NCBI GenBank assembly: GCA_022605955.1
Contig: JAKCOZ010000003.1
Coordinates: forward strand, 40,016,761 to 40,080,760
DNA from: Rallus limicola
Taxonomy: Eukaryota > Chordata > Aves > Gruiformes > Rallidae
DNA length: 64,000 nucleotides
Direction: 5' to 3'
Shown here: positions 51,738 to 62,368 of the stretch, piece by piece
How the letters are laid out: every line of letters begins with the position of its first letter
How positions within the stretch are numbered: position 1 is the stretch's first letter
Notes under the pieces: model-generated
The model's database searches: none
What the model was told of the DNA's origin: nothing
Seen by the model: the letters and a program-made list of their open reading frames with translations, nothing else
Made by a program: the position numbers and the translations under genes

Positions 51738-53198
51738 TAAGGAACCTGAAGGTGCACAAGTCCATGGAACTCAATGAGATGCATCTGCAGGTCCTGAAGC
51801 CACTCTCCATCATAATTGCAAACTTTTGGCAGTCCGGTAAAATTCACACTGACTGGAAAAACAGAAACATAACCCCCATTTTTAAGAGGGAGAAAAGCAA
51901 GACCTGGTGAATTACAGGCCACTCAGTCTCACCTCTGTGCCCAGTAGGATCATAGAGCAGATCCTCCTGGAAACTACGCTAAGAGACAGAGAAAATAATG
52001 AGAGAATTGCTGACAGACAACATGGCTTCTTCACTAAAGGCAAACCATGCCTGACAAATGTGGTGACATTCTGTGGCCACGTTAAAGCATTGCCTGGTAA
52101 TGGAACTGACATAATTTACCTGTAATTGTGCAAAGCATTTGACATTGTCCTGCACAACATACTTTTCTCTAAATTGGAGATAAGTTTTTTGGTGGGTGGA
52201 CCATTCAGTGGATAAGGAATTTACAGAATGGTCACACTCAAAGTGTTGCAGTCAACAGCTTGATACCGAAGTGGAGACCAGTGATGAGTAATTTCCTCAG
52301 GGATCAGCATTTGGACCATCAGATGCTGAAAATCTTTGTCAGCTGTTTCACATCTTTGTTAGATACATGGGTAGTGCAATTGAGAGCACCCTCAGCAAGT
52401 CTGCCAACACCACCAAGCTGTGTGATGCAGTGAACACACAAGGGAAGGGATGCCATCCAGAGGGACCTTGGCAGGCTTGAGAGGTGGGCCCGTGCCAACC
52501 ACCTGAAGTTCAGTATAGCCAAGTGCAAGGTTCTGCACGTGGGTCAGCATAATTCCAAGCACAGCTAAAGGCTGGATGGACAACAGATTGAGAGCAGTCC
52601 TGAGGAGAAGGACTTGGGGATGTTTTTTGATGAAAAACTCGACATGAGTTCGTAATGAACACCTGCAGCCCAGAAAGCCAACTGTGTCCTGGGCTGTCAA
52701 AAAACAGCATGACTGGTAGGTCAATGGGAATGATTCTGCCCTTCTACTTACCCAACTCTGGCGCCCCAGCACAGGAAAGACACAGAGCTGTCAGAGTAAG
52801 ATCAGAGGAGGGTCACAAACATGACCAGAGGGCTGAGCACCTCTTCTATAAGGACAAGCTGAGGGAGTTGGGCTTGTTTAGCCTGGATAAGAGAAGGCTC
52901 CAGGGAGACCTAATTGAGACCAACCAATACTTAAAGGAGTCCTACAAGAAAGTTGGAGAGAGACTGTTCATCAGGGAGTAACAGGACAAGGGGTAATGGG
53001 TTTAAACTGAAAGAGGGGAGATTTAGATTTGGTGGTGAGTCCCTGGCACAGGTGTCCAGAGAAGCTGTGGCTGTCCCTTCCCCAGCAGTGTTCAAGGACA
53101 GGTTGGATGGGGCTTTGGGTAAGCTGGTGCCTGAAGGGTGTGTCCCTGCCACTGGCAGGGGGTAGGAACCAGATGAGCCCTTCCAATGATTCTATGAT
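51738..53198 (+). mobile_element. CR1 LINE, longest copy in the window (about 1.46 kb)
   Basis: A plus-strand CR1 covering the reverse transcriptase core, the ORF2 C-terminal region and the 3' tail. It begins inside ORF2 at 'ggaacctgaaggtgcacaag' (51741-51760) and is followed by 'ggcagtccggtaaaattcac' (51829-51848). It ends with 'gatgagcccttccaatgatt' and 'tctatgat' at 53198. Relative to the usual order it lacks a segment around 52735-52810, where ORF2 C-terminal landmarks are shortened. Its tail resembles that of the fragment at 1-322. Confidence 0.95.
51741..52981 (+). pseudogene. CR1 ORF2 reverse transcriptase and C-terminus, inactivated
   Basis: The reverse transcriptase part of a CR1 ORF2. 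The frame at 51907-52125 shows 'NYRPLSLTSVPSRIIEQIL' and 'QHGFFTKGKPCLTN', then hits a TAA (52123-52125) immediately before the palm block, which survives as 'LCKAFD'. The catalytic box is destroyed: where FADDTK is expected the sequence reads S-A-N-T-T-K (52400 onward), with both aspartates lost. The C-terminal frame includes 'LRELGLFSLDKRRLQGD' up to a stop after 52981. The endonuclease is absent. It is a dead fragment with several frameshifts. Confidence 0.92.
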
Positions 53199-54746
53199 AA
53201 ATTCACAGACAAGGAGGAGAAAAGACTAAAAAGGAATAGAGACAGTACAACAGTTTTTGGAGAAGATTCTTAGGTGAGGCTGATTTTATATTATCTCTAA
53301 GTAAAGGAGAGAGGAGTCAAGAAACAGAAGACAAAATAGTCACAAAATGACAAATTATTCTGTGGGGAAAAAAAGGAACAAGATTGTCAGATTTTTAAAA
53401 AGTCCTAATAAAATTTTAAAAAGAGACCCAGTAACATGTTAAGGGTACTAGGAAGCACGGTGCTTGGGAAGGAAAATCTTGAGTTAAAAGAACTGAAGAG
53501 AGAATTTATCCCAACCCAGAAGAAACAAGAAGCACAGCAAGGGGCCAATGCAGCTGTGTAAGGGCCTTTTTATAATCAGAAAATATAAAAGGATTTTTAT
53601 TTTTTTTTAAATCTAGAAATAAGGATCTGTGATGAATAATTAGTCATACTACAAAGGAGGTACAGAAATACATATGGGTAAAATCAGAAAGACCAAAACC
53701 TTGCAATGAGTTACAGTCAGCATGTATACAGAACATAGTAAAAATATGTTCTCCATAAACAGTATGCTTAAAGGAAATATCAAAAGGTCCACACTTAACT
53801 GGGAAAGAAAATAAACCAAAGAAGAAAGAGGCAGAAGTTGTTTTCTCAAACTTGCTTTTAAAAAAACATATCTTTATCTTTTAAAAACCGTATCTTTATC
53901 AAAAGGATACGATCATAAGCTTGAACAGAGGTAGAAAAAGAAAACACTACATAAACTGAAGTTATTATTCAGGTCTGATCTGTCATGCTCTATTCCACCA
54001 AAATCATCCCACCAGATCCTTTCTCAAGGGCCCATCAGATGCGGGCAGTGTCCTTAAGTACCCACCTCATACAATGGATATGTTACAGAATCACAGAATG
54101 CTTTGGGTTGGATCTCAAGTCAGGACCATGCATCTATACAAAGTTATATGATGAGCAGCTGTATGTCAGCAAGGTTATGTGACTGTCAAGAGTTAGGGAG
54201 GCATATCTGTATGGTAGTCATTCAATCTATCTTGACTAGCTACAGCTTCTGAGTGCCTCTTCAAAATAGGGAACTAGAACATAGATAAAAAGATCAGTTA
54301 GGTACAACAAGCTGGAAAACTGACTGCAGTCATTCTCCACTTTCAAACCAAAGAGACCCTCCAGTAGGTTTTCACAGGTCTTCTATCTTGGATTTTTTTC
54401 TATAAAATATTTTAATTAGCAACCTGAATGGTATATTTAAGTCTGAATATCAAACCTGTGAGTAACTCCCCCACAGAAGGTATCACAAGAATCCTGAGGA
54501 ATACGCTCAGAGTGCAAAGTGACATTCTCAAACAGGAGGAATGGTCCAACATGAAGAAAGATTAATTTTAAAGTGATCAAATATATGACAAATTTAGTAA
54601 CATTTAAAAACTCTAACAGTACAAATGAGAAAAAATACTCAGGTTGACATGCTGCAGAAAAAGTTCTGGCTGCTGCAAACAATAAAAAAGAAGACTGTGG
54701 ATGGATTTGAAACCCAAGGAAATCTTATTGGATCTATCATAGCGAA
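53199..54746. other. Non-coding spacer between CR1 and LTR
   Basis: No gene is recognised. It contains the CR1 tip at 54084-54120 and is otherwise unique AT-rich sequence. Confidence 0.55.
54084..54120 (-). mobile_element. Probable CR1 3' tip, about 37 bp
   Basis: The plus strand reads 'acagaatcacagaatgcttt' then 'gggttggatctcaag', the reverse complement of a CR1 3' end. Nothing beyond it resembles CR1, so it is either a very short insertion or the relic of a decayed one. Confidence 0.6.
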
Positions 54747-55802
54747 TGTGGTGATTTGACCCTGGCTGGAGGACAGATCAATCACTCCCCTTTTCAGCTG
54801 GACAGGGGAGAAAATACAGAATGAGAGGCTTAGGAGTGAAGACAAAGATAGGGAGAGATCATTCCGTAATTAGTGTCATGGGCAAAACAGACTCAACGTG
54901 GAATAAAAAAACCTATTTAACTTACTACACTGCACTGCACACCCAGTGAAACCAGAGTCAGATAATGAGAAGCACGACTAGATCTCAAAGCACCTTCCTC
55001 CCACCCCTCCCTTCATAGCAGACTTCAGTTTAGTCAGGATTTTACTCCCTTCTCCCCCCACCCAGGGTGGCATAGGGTAGGGGAAAATGGGGGTTTCAGT
55101 CAGTCCCCCCTCGTTTTCCTCCATGGGAGGGGGGGGTATTCATTCCTCCTAGCCTTCCCCCTGCTGCACCATAGGGTCCCACCCACAGGAGACACTCCTC
55201 CATGAACTTCTCCAATCTGAGTCCTTTCCCACAGGGCTTCAGCCCCAGTGTGGGTCACTTCTATGGGGTGAAGTCATAGAATCACAGAATGTCTCTCAGG
55301 CCAACTCCTCCAGCCTGGTCTCCCTCAGAGTCACAAATCCGCCCCAGCAAACCTGCCCTGGGACAAACATCTCTCTCTCTCTCCAAGCTGCAGGTTCTGC
55401 CAAGAGCTTGCTTCAACACAAGTCTCCACCTGCTCCAGCATGAGGTCTGTCCATGGACTGTAGTTGGCATCTCTGCACCCCATCATCTTCTATGGGCTGT
55501 GGAGGAATACCCACTCCACCATGGTCTTCTCCTCAGAAGGGGAATCTCTCTCTCCAGTGCCTCCAGTGCGTCCTCCCACACTTCCTCAGTGGCCTTGGTG
55601 TCTGCAGAATTTCTTGCATCTTCTCATTCACTTCTCTGGTGGCAAAAATCAGTTGCTTGCATTTTTCTTTTTCTCCTAAATACGATACACAGAGGCACTG
55701 TGACTGTTGCCAATTACCTCAGGCCTTAGTCAGCAACAGGTCTGTCCTTTAGCCCAACTGGTTTTTACACTCTCTCACACACACCCCCAACATGCAAAAC
55801 CA
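54747..55802 (-). mobile_element. LTR of an avian endogenous retrovirus, reverse orientation
   Basis: About 1.06 kb resembling a widespread bird LTR. On the plus strand it begins 'tgtggtgatttgaccctggc' (54747-54766), then 'ttttcagctggacaggggag' (54791-54810) and 'atgggcaaaacagactcaac' (54878-54897), and ends near 'catgcaaaacca' at 55802. I read it as minus strand for two reasons: the reverse complement ends in a 'ggtcaaatcaccaca' motif like the 3' end of the LTR at 39841-40417, and 'gtatttag', a TATA-like word, lies in the proper order in that direction near 55680. A repeated unit with 'ctccag' and 'ggg' occurs inside. No retroviral genes flank it, so it is probably a solo LTR. No target duplication was found. 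Confidence 0.72.
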
Positions 55803-56168
55803 TAATGCCAAGATACCAGAGAAGATTATTTTGTTCTACTAGGTGTTGATGAGAACTGGAAATAATTATCCTGTTGTTTAAGTCTTTGTCCAGCTTTGGG
55901 CACAACTGAAAAGACTCTCATCACCAGACAGCTCCAAAAGTAACAGGAAACGAGTCATAAAGAAAAATTGCACAACCAGGTTTAAGCATAAAAGGACATA
56001 GGTAGCCATGTGTCCTATGTTTAAAATCCTGTTATAAAGACAGAGACCATCTGTTTTCATTTCTACTACATGAAGAAGGAGTGATCAGTTCAACTTGTAG
56101 CCCATAGCATTTGTGTCAGAAATCAGAAGAGTTTCTTGTTTTGAGGATAGGTAAGCAAAGGAACACCC

Positions 56169-56204
56169 ACCATATATTCACTGGAGACCATATATTCACT
56201 GGAG
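56169..56204. repeat. Perfect 18-bp tandem duplication
   Basis: The unit 'accatatattcactggag' occurs twice in tandem without mismatch. Confidence 0.95.
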
Positions 56205-59200
56205 CAGGATAAACATCTGTTAGGGCTGGTTTGAAATACAGGTAAGCTGTTTTAGAGTATGAGTTTGAACAGCATCACTTTCTCTGTTTTAAACTTATTT
56301 TTTTCCTAAACCTTCAATTACTTCATTGTGGGGGTTTTTCCTACAACTGAACTTTTTTCATTAAAACAAGGTGTTTATGGTCCTACTATTTTTAAAATTC
56401 TTTCCTAGAAAATTCCTAGATAATTCTTATGCCAGCCTGTTCTTTCTAGATAGAGGCTTGATAAAAATCATACAGGTACTAAAATTTGCCCTGATACTGA
56501 TGTAAGAGGAAGAAGAAAAAAATACAAAGTTAAAACTTGCTGGATGCAAAGTAGCCATCTCACAGGCAAAGAAAAAGGCAAAATGAAGGTAACTAACTGA
56601 TGGAGTAGGGCTGATCTATGGCTAATTCAAGGGTCCTGTCATCCTGGCAGTTCTGAGGTACCATTCCCTAGGCCATGGAGAAAACACAGATTAAGCTTTC
56701 ATTCAAAGGACACAAGCAAAGCAAAGAGTAAAAGTTTCTTTGCAGGGTCTAAGCAGATATCAATTCTCTTTAAAACATCCGAACAAGTAAGAATAACCAG
56801 GAATTCATCCTTTTCATGTTTGAGGCAGGTAACATTCATCTAAAGCCCTTTCCTGATTTAATATGCTTTGGCTTTTATAGCTGTTAAAGATGTGTTGTCA
56901 AGCGTCTTTTCCAGTAAGCAATACTCTGGTCTTTTCTACTACTTCTCCCTACCTAAAAGAGCAAAACTAATATTCAATTCTCACCTCTAGATACCCACTG
57001 AGCCTAGATTAGGCCTGAAGTCATACTGGCAGGACATGAAAGTGCATTCTGATCACAGTCCTGAGGCTGATTTAGTCTGGGAGAAGAGAGAGGGGATAAA
57101 TGTGCATGTTAATTCCTGAACATAGTTTTTTCTATTAATCTATGCACTGGAAAGAAGGTGAAGCTGGAAATATTTTAAAGTTGGGTGAATATTCTGAAAA
57201 ACAGGTTTAAGCAAATGAGCCAACTTTCAGAAAAAAGTGCAGTCCTAAACTGTGGGCTTGCATACACGGGAGAAAAATGAAAACAACACTAAGTCTCTTA
57301 TCAGAAAATGCAGAGGTAAAATATTAGTGTCTGTAATACCTTGTATAATTTCTCCACTAAAAATACAAATGACTGACCAAGATAATGCAATTAACAACAG
57401 TAAAACAGAAATATAATAACTAGGTTTTTCTTCTATACGGCAGTTATACATTTACAACATTCAATGAGTTACATAATTAAATAGACAAATATTAACATCT
57501 CTAGGTACTTAACCTGCACTTACAGTAATTAATCACATTGTTTTCCTCCTCAAAAAATGTAAAATAACTTTAATAAATTAACTTGGACTATAGCAAAATT
57601 TCTGTGCTCATTACACAGAATCCTCAAAAATGTTTAGACCTGAGTCTGTTTCAATTTTGTCCTAGCATTCTAGTGTTTCTGCGATAAAAGCAGCTTTAGG
57701 TGATTTCAGCTAAAATTATTAATCTCATCTAAATCTCCACTAAACACTCCACTACTTAACCTTGGGAAGCTTCCTCTAAGGGACCCAAACATAAAGAAAA
57801 CCATACACTCCTTTGTGCTTTCACAGCATGCTTTCTGCACATGGAATTGATTGTTGGGTGGTCCAGCTAACTGATAGCATACACCACAACTGTCTGGAAG
57901 GTGGACAGCCAAAACAAGGAGGATGTGACCTGACCCCTACCATTCACTATTTTTTATACAATTTCTTTCTCCCTCAGTTGCTGGCATACTTTTTGTAATG
58001 TTTTCCAATAGTTTTCTTTGGAAACAATTGAGATTTCTAAAGAGGGCATAGATCTCAATCTGAAAACACTTCATGGCAGCATGTCTATTTCTAAAAAAGC
58101 ACAGACTGAAATATAAACCTTGCATGAATTTGAGGATAGGAAATTTTTTCCCAAAAAAGCTTTTTATTATTCTCAGATGATGAGCTACCCACCCTTCGTC
58201 TACTTAAAATTTAATGCCAGTAGTAGAATTTCAATACAGATCTCATTTATCATGAAATAAAAGTTCAATAGGAAAATCAAACTATTTACCGGGGGATATG
58301 TGTCCTCATGTGCATGTAAGTGTGTGTTACATGGAAATAATCATTATGTTTTGCTTTGTTTCAAGTTACTGGCTTTTAGCTTGAATTTTTTTCCCCACCT
58401 AATCTGTCAAAGTGGGTAACGTCTCACTGCCATAAGCACTTAATATTACTTTCTGCAGTGTGGGTAACCCTGAAATGATGACACGCTCTTTTCCCTCCCC
58501 TAAGATGAATCCGTTACTTATCTTATCTGGTTACAGATGATAACATAATGTGGTTCCAGTTCCAAACCACAGAGTCCCTAATAGTGTAAATACAAACCCC
58601 TTCTTAATAAAGAAATTACCTCTGCAGAGTTATTTCTGGCTATGCACTGAAAAAAAAGCAGAACAAGCTGGGGGTTTTTTTGAGGTTGTCTCCACATTTA
58701 CTACCCATACATTTTTAGCTTTCTTGTTTTCTAATGTGGGGAAGATAAAAAAGGTTACCAAGCATTTCCACTGCAGTAGTTATGCTATAAAATAATGATG
58801 CCAATAGAACATAAGCAAGTAATCCAACATTGAAAACCCACATTCTTCAGCCAAACTCCTATCTAATCCTAAAAACATGCAGTCATGTTGCTGCTGTTGT
58901 AAAGCAGCAATGCTACTGCACAGTCATCAGTGCTGAAATTTTGCTTCACCTCTACCTTGTCTTACTTGTATGCTGTAGCCTGTCCCCCCACCTCACCCCC
59001 CAAGTTGGGTAGGGGCTGAAGCTACCTCTCTCCCTCTCTCCAGGAGTGAGCCCATTCTCTGCAGCAGTCAGAGAAGTGAAGAAGTCATTGGATAGGTTTT
59101 CCACTCTCAGTGGTGAACAGCCAAAACATGGAATACCACAGTCTCTGGGAGAAAAAGTACACCCCCCTAAAGACTATAGGTAGATTGCAGGAGAGGGGAC

Positions 59201-60060
59201 GAAGAGACAACTCTTCCCTCTTTTTTCACAAGGGAATATGCTTGGGAATGGATGCCAGTGAACAAAGGATACAGGAGGGGGGAAAGAAGGAGTAAGACTT
59301 ATTTTCCTATCCACTTGCTTCCAGAAATGCATTCACCTCTGGGCAAAAGGTTTAATAGGATAGGAGTTTTTTTTCATGTGCATTATGAAATGACCTAATG
59401 GTATTTCTAATTATTAATTTTGTCCTCATTCCCATGTCAAATAATCCTAAACTGTAGGGGCAAGAAGCCAGTTGTCTTCCTACCCTTCCCAGAAAAAGAA
59501 ACAAGCTCCCTCTTTTTTTTTTTAAAAATGATTTCTGTGTTTGCAGATAGATGAGCCACAGATAAGCCAGAAGAGGGTTTTTTCCTCCCCAAATTGACAT
59601 TTTATTACATCTGATCATGACAGTCATTGAGAAAACACAATCAAAAAAGAACCCTAAACCCTTACTTCAAACATTTGAAGATAAACATCACCAGCAGAGT
59701 ATTATCTTTCATCACTGAATAACTACTGCCAGTTATATCCCAGTATGACCAGAGTAGCCCTCTACAAGTCAGAGTTCCTTTGATGTTGATGGAAGTCTGC
59801 CTTCCAATTAATTCATAAGAAGGGAAGCACACATATTTCCATTGCAACTCCCACGCAAAAATCTCATCATAGTACATAAACTCTGCTAAATGCAAACCAC
59901 ATGAGCTTTAAAAGGAAGTTACTTATATCACAGAATCTTTCAGTCAACTGTGAACTAATGTTGACTTACCACCTTTCACTCCCCATTAATAATACTTGAC
60001 TAACGATATTAAAATTTTGCAGATGCTGGGAGGAAAAAAAAAAGAAAAAAGAGCATTCTT

Positions 60061-60110
60061 TAATGATAGAAATCTTGGAGAACTCTAATGACAGAACTCT
60101 TGGAGAACTC
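60061..60110. repeat. 25-bp tandem duplication
   Basis: Two adjacent 25-bp copies share 'taatga' at the start and 'cttggagaactc' at the end, with two or three substitutions. A third partial 'taatgacac' follows. Confidence 0.92.
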
Positions 60111-61095
60111 TAATGACACTTCTGATCTGTAATATTTGAAAAGAGCAAGTTAAAAGGAACAGTAACAACTCAATGGACTAACTTAAAAAAAAAAAGGCAA
60201 ACAAAACTTGAAACTTAAGAACAGGTTTGCTTAAGTCTTCCTATTTTTATACGCTCTGACCAGCATCATAAGTGGCACCATTGCATTGCATTCCAGGGTT
60301 ATTGCCTCAACAATTTCCAAAGCAATCCATTCAGTTTACACTCCAACTCTGCAAATTTGACCTAGAACTCAATCATCAAGCTGACATACTTCCTCCTTGT
60401 ATAAAAATTAAGAATAAAGATGAGAAAAATTCTGGCCTATGTGACACTTCAGACAATAGAATTTCCACCAGCATAGCAGAGATTGCACCACTGCCTTGTC
60501 AGGAAACCAGGTGAAAGATGAACCATAAGGGAGGAAGATAAAATCAACTCAGACGGATGATAGAACTACTAGTTTAGTATGTTATCTCTATAATTGTGTG
60601 TGGTTTAGTGTGATAGATGTCTTCTAGCTTCAAACATCACCACCTCCATCTAGGCTCTTCACTGAAGCTCACCAACCAATGCTTGTATTTCATAGCTTAA
60701 CTGGAGCCACTGACATGATTACAGATGGCTTGTAGGACACCATGTAAAGTCAAACTGATTTCACTAGCAATGTGTGTTAAGCTGGCTGAGTTCAGACAAA
60801 ACAGGTAGGCAATGTGGATGTTTAGTTCCCTGAATTTCCCTGCAGAATTATCCACAGAAGATGGCTGCAAATATAATATATGGTGTAGATACACAAATTC
60901 TTTCTTAATGGGAAATCTATAGCAAGCATTGTACTTTATAAAGAGAATGTCCCTCGCTTCTATAAACATTTTTTTAAATAGGTCTAGACACCAGTGAAAT
61001 TTTTTCATTTTATACTATTCCAGGTTGATGTTTTATAAACTTATGTGCAACATCTTCTGGGCAATTAGCATAAATATCAGATAAGCTGGGTAAAC

Positions 61096-61135
61096 GGGAG
61101 GGGGGGAGGGGGGGGGGGGGGGGGGGGGAGGGGGG
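61096..61135. repeat. G-rich homopolymer tract
   Basis: Forty bases consisting of G with three interrupting A residues. The longest pure run is 21 G (61108-61128). It is a strong potential G-quadruplex on the plus strand and a likely site of sequencing error. Confidence 0.97.
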
Positions 61136-61513
61136 AAAAGAATTGCTGTTTTCCTACCAATAGCATTTCCATATTAGTGAGATCAAGAAAAAATGCTCAA
61201 TAAAATACATCACCTTTGTATTAGTACTAGTCAGTAGATTTTTCCCAATCTAAGACATCTATACCTTTTTTTCCCTCTACTTACCTAGCTAATCATACAG
61301 CGAAACAGAGCTCTCTGCCTAAGCAGTATCATAGTTAAGAGATTTCCTAACACATGAAAAGACATGAAAATGAGACTGCCCCTTTCCATGGTCAGAGGAG
61401 TTGGTCTTTTCTCTCTTGAAGATATCACTTCAGACTCAGAAAATGCTATATAAAGTGTTTTATCTGGGCTTTTTGGAAACTTTTCTGACCTGGTCATGAA
61501 TTATGAACTGGAA

Positions 61514-61557
61514 TGTCCCTCTGCTATAGGTGTACCAAACACCTATGACAGAGGACA
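61514..61557. repeat. Short inverted repeat (hairpin)
   Basis: Arms 61518-61533 and 61539-61554 pair over 16 positions around a 5-base loop, with one C-A mismatch and one G-T wobble. Three further pairs form outside a one-base bulge (61514-61516 with 61555-61557). Confidence 0.85.
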
Positions 61558-62351
61558 AAAGCGAAAACACAAGAGAAAAGTATCAGCAGTGATCCCCACA
61601 ATTGGACTTGTACTACTTGTACTTCAAATGTTTAAAAATGAAAGCTGACATCACAATCCACACTAGCACATCCATGAGTAGGAATACAGCTTATTATTTC
61701 TTAAAGCAATTTTAAGATAATGTTTACAATAAGCTCTGGGACTCAATCTGTAATTTCTGATGATAAATAACCTCATATTATATTAGGAAATATTGTGTAA
61801 TTGTTATCACAGCATTAGGGTTTGATAAAGTCCTGATGTAGACTAACAATCCTCTATGGTCGGGACCAGAATTATTCTTAACACTAGATGTAAATATATA
61901 TAAAGAAAGAGAATGTATATCAGATGTATTTATTTATATTTATAATTCCATGTACGGCAAGTACAAAGAATGTAGCCAAAGCTGTATAAAAAGAATTTAG
62001 AATCTGTAATTTATTCCGATCTTCTCTGATTTGATACTTGGAAACAGTTTTTCTTGGGTGGAACTGGAAACTTATTTCAAACTTCAAAGAACAGCAGAAC
62101 ATAAGATTTTTTTTAGAGTTACCGTAACAAATTATGATCAACCACAGAAGTTGCATTATAGTGTGTCAGATTAAAAGTGAATACATACTATTTTACCAGA
62201 AAGACTGAATAATCCAACAGTGATTGGTCTACATTTTCCTTTCACTTTTTAATATTCTCTTACGAATCTCTATCCAGTGTATTACTGCCTGAAAGTAACT
62301 TCAAATAGGTGATAGCAACAGTGGAGTTTTCTCTGCCAGCAGTACGCATTT

Positions 62352-62368
62352 AAAAAAAAAAAAAAAAA
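62352..62368. repeat. A17 homopolymer
   Basis: Seventeen consecutive A residues. No recognisable retrocopy precedes it. Confidence 0.95.

Larger units (their letters stand above)
55803..61095. other. Unique AT-rich non-coding sequence
   Basis: No gene or transposon is recognised. It contains two small tandem duplications (56169-56204 and 60061-60110). A more GC-rich, purine-rich stretch at about 58980-59290 also shows no known family. Confidence 0.55.

Noticed and set aside
52392..52772. 126-codon minus-strand open frame
   Set aside because: It is the antisense of the CR1 copy at 51738-53198.
55289..55752. Overlapping 146-, 99- and 71-codon plus-strand open frames
   Set aside because: They lie inside the LTR in three phases, and LTRs of this type do not encode protein there.
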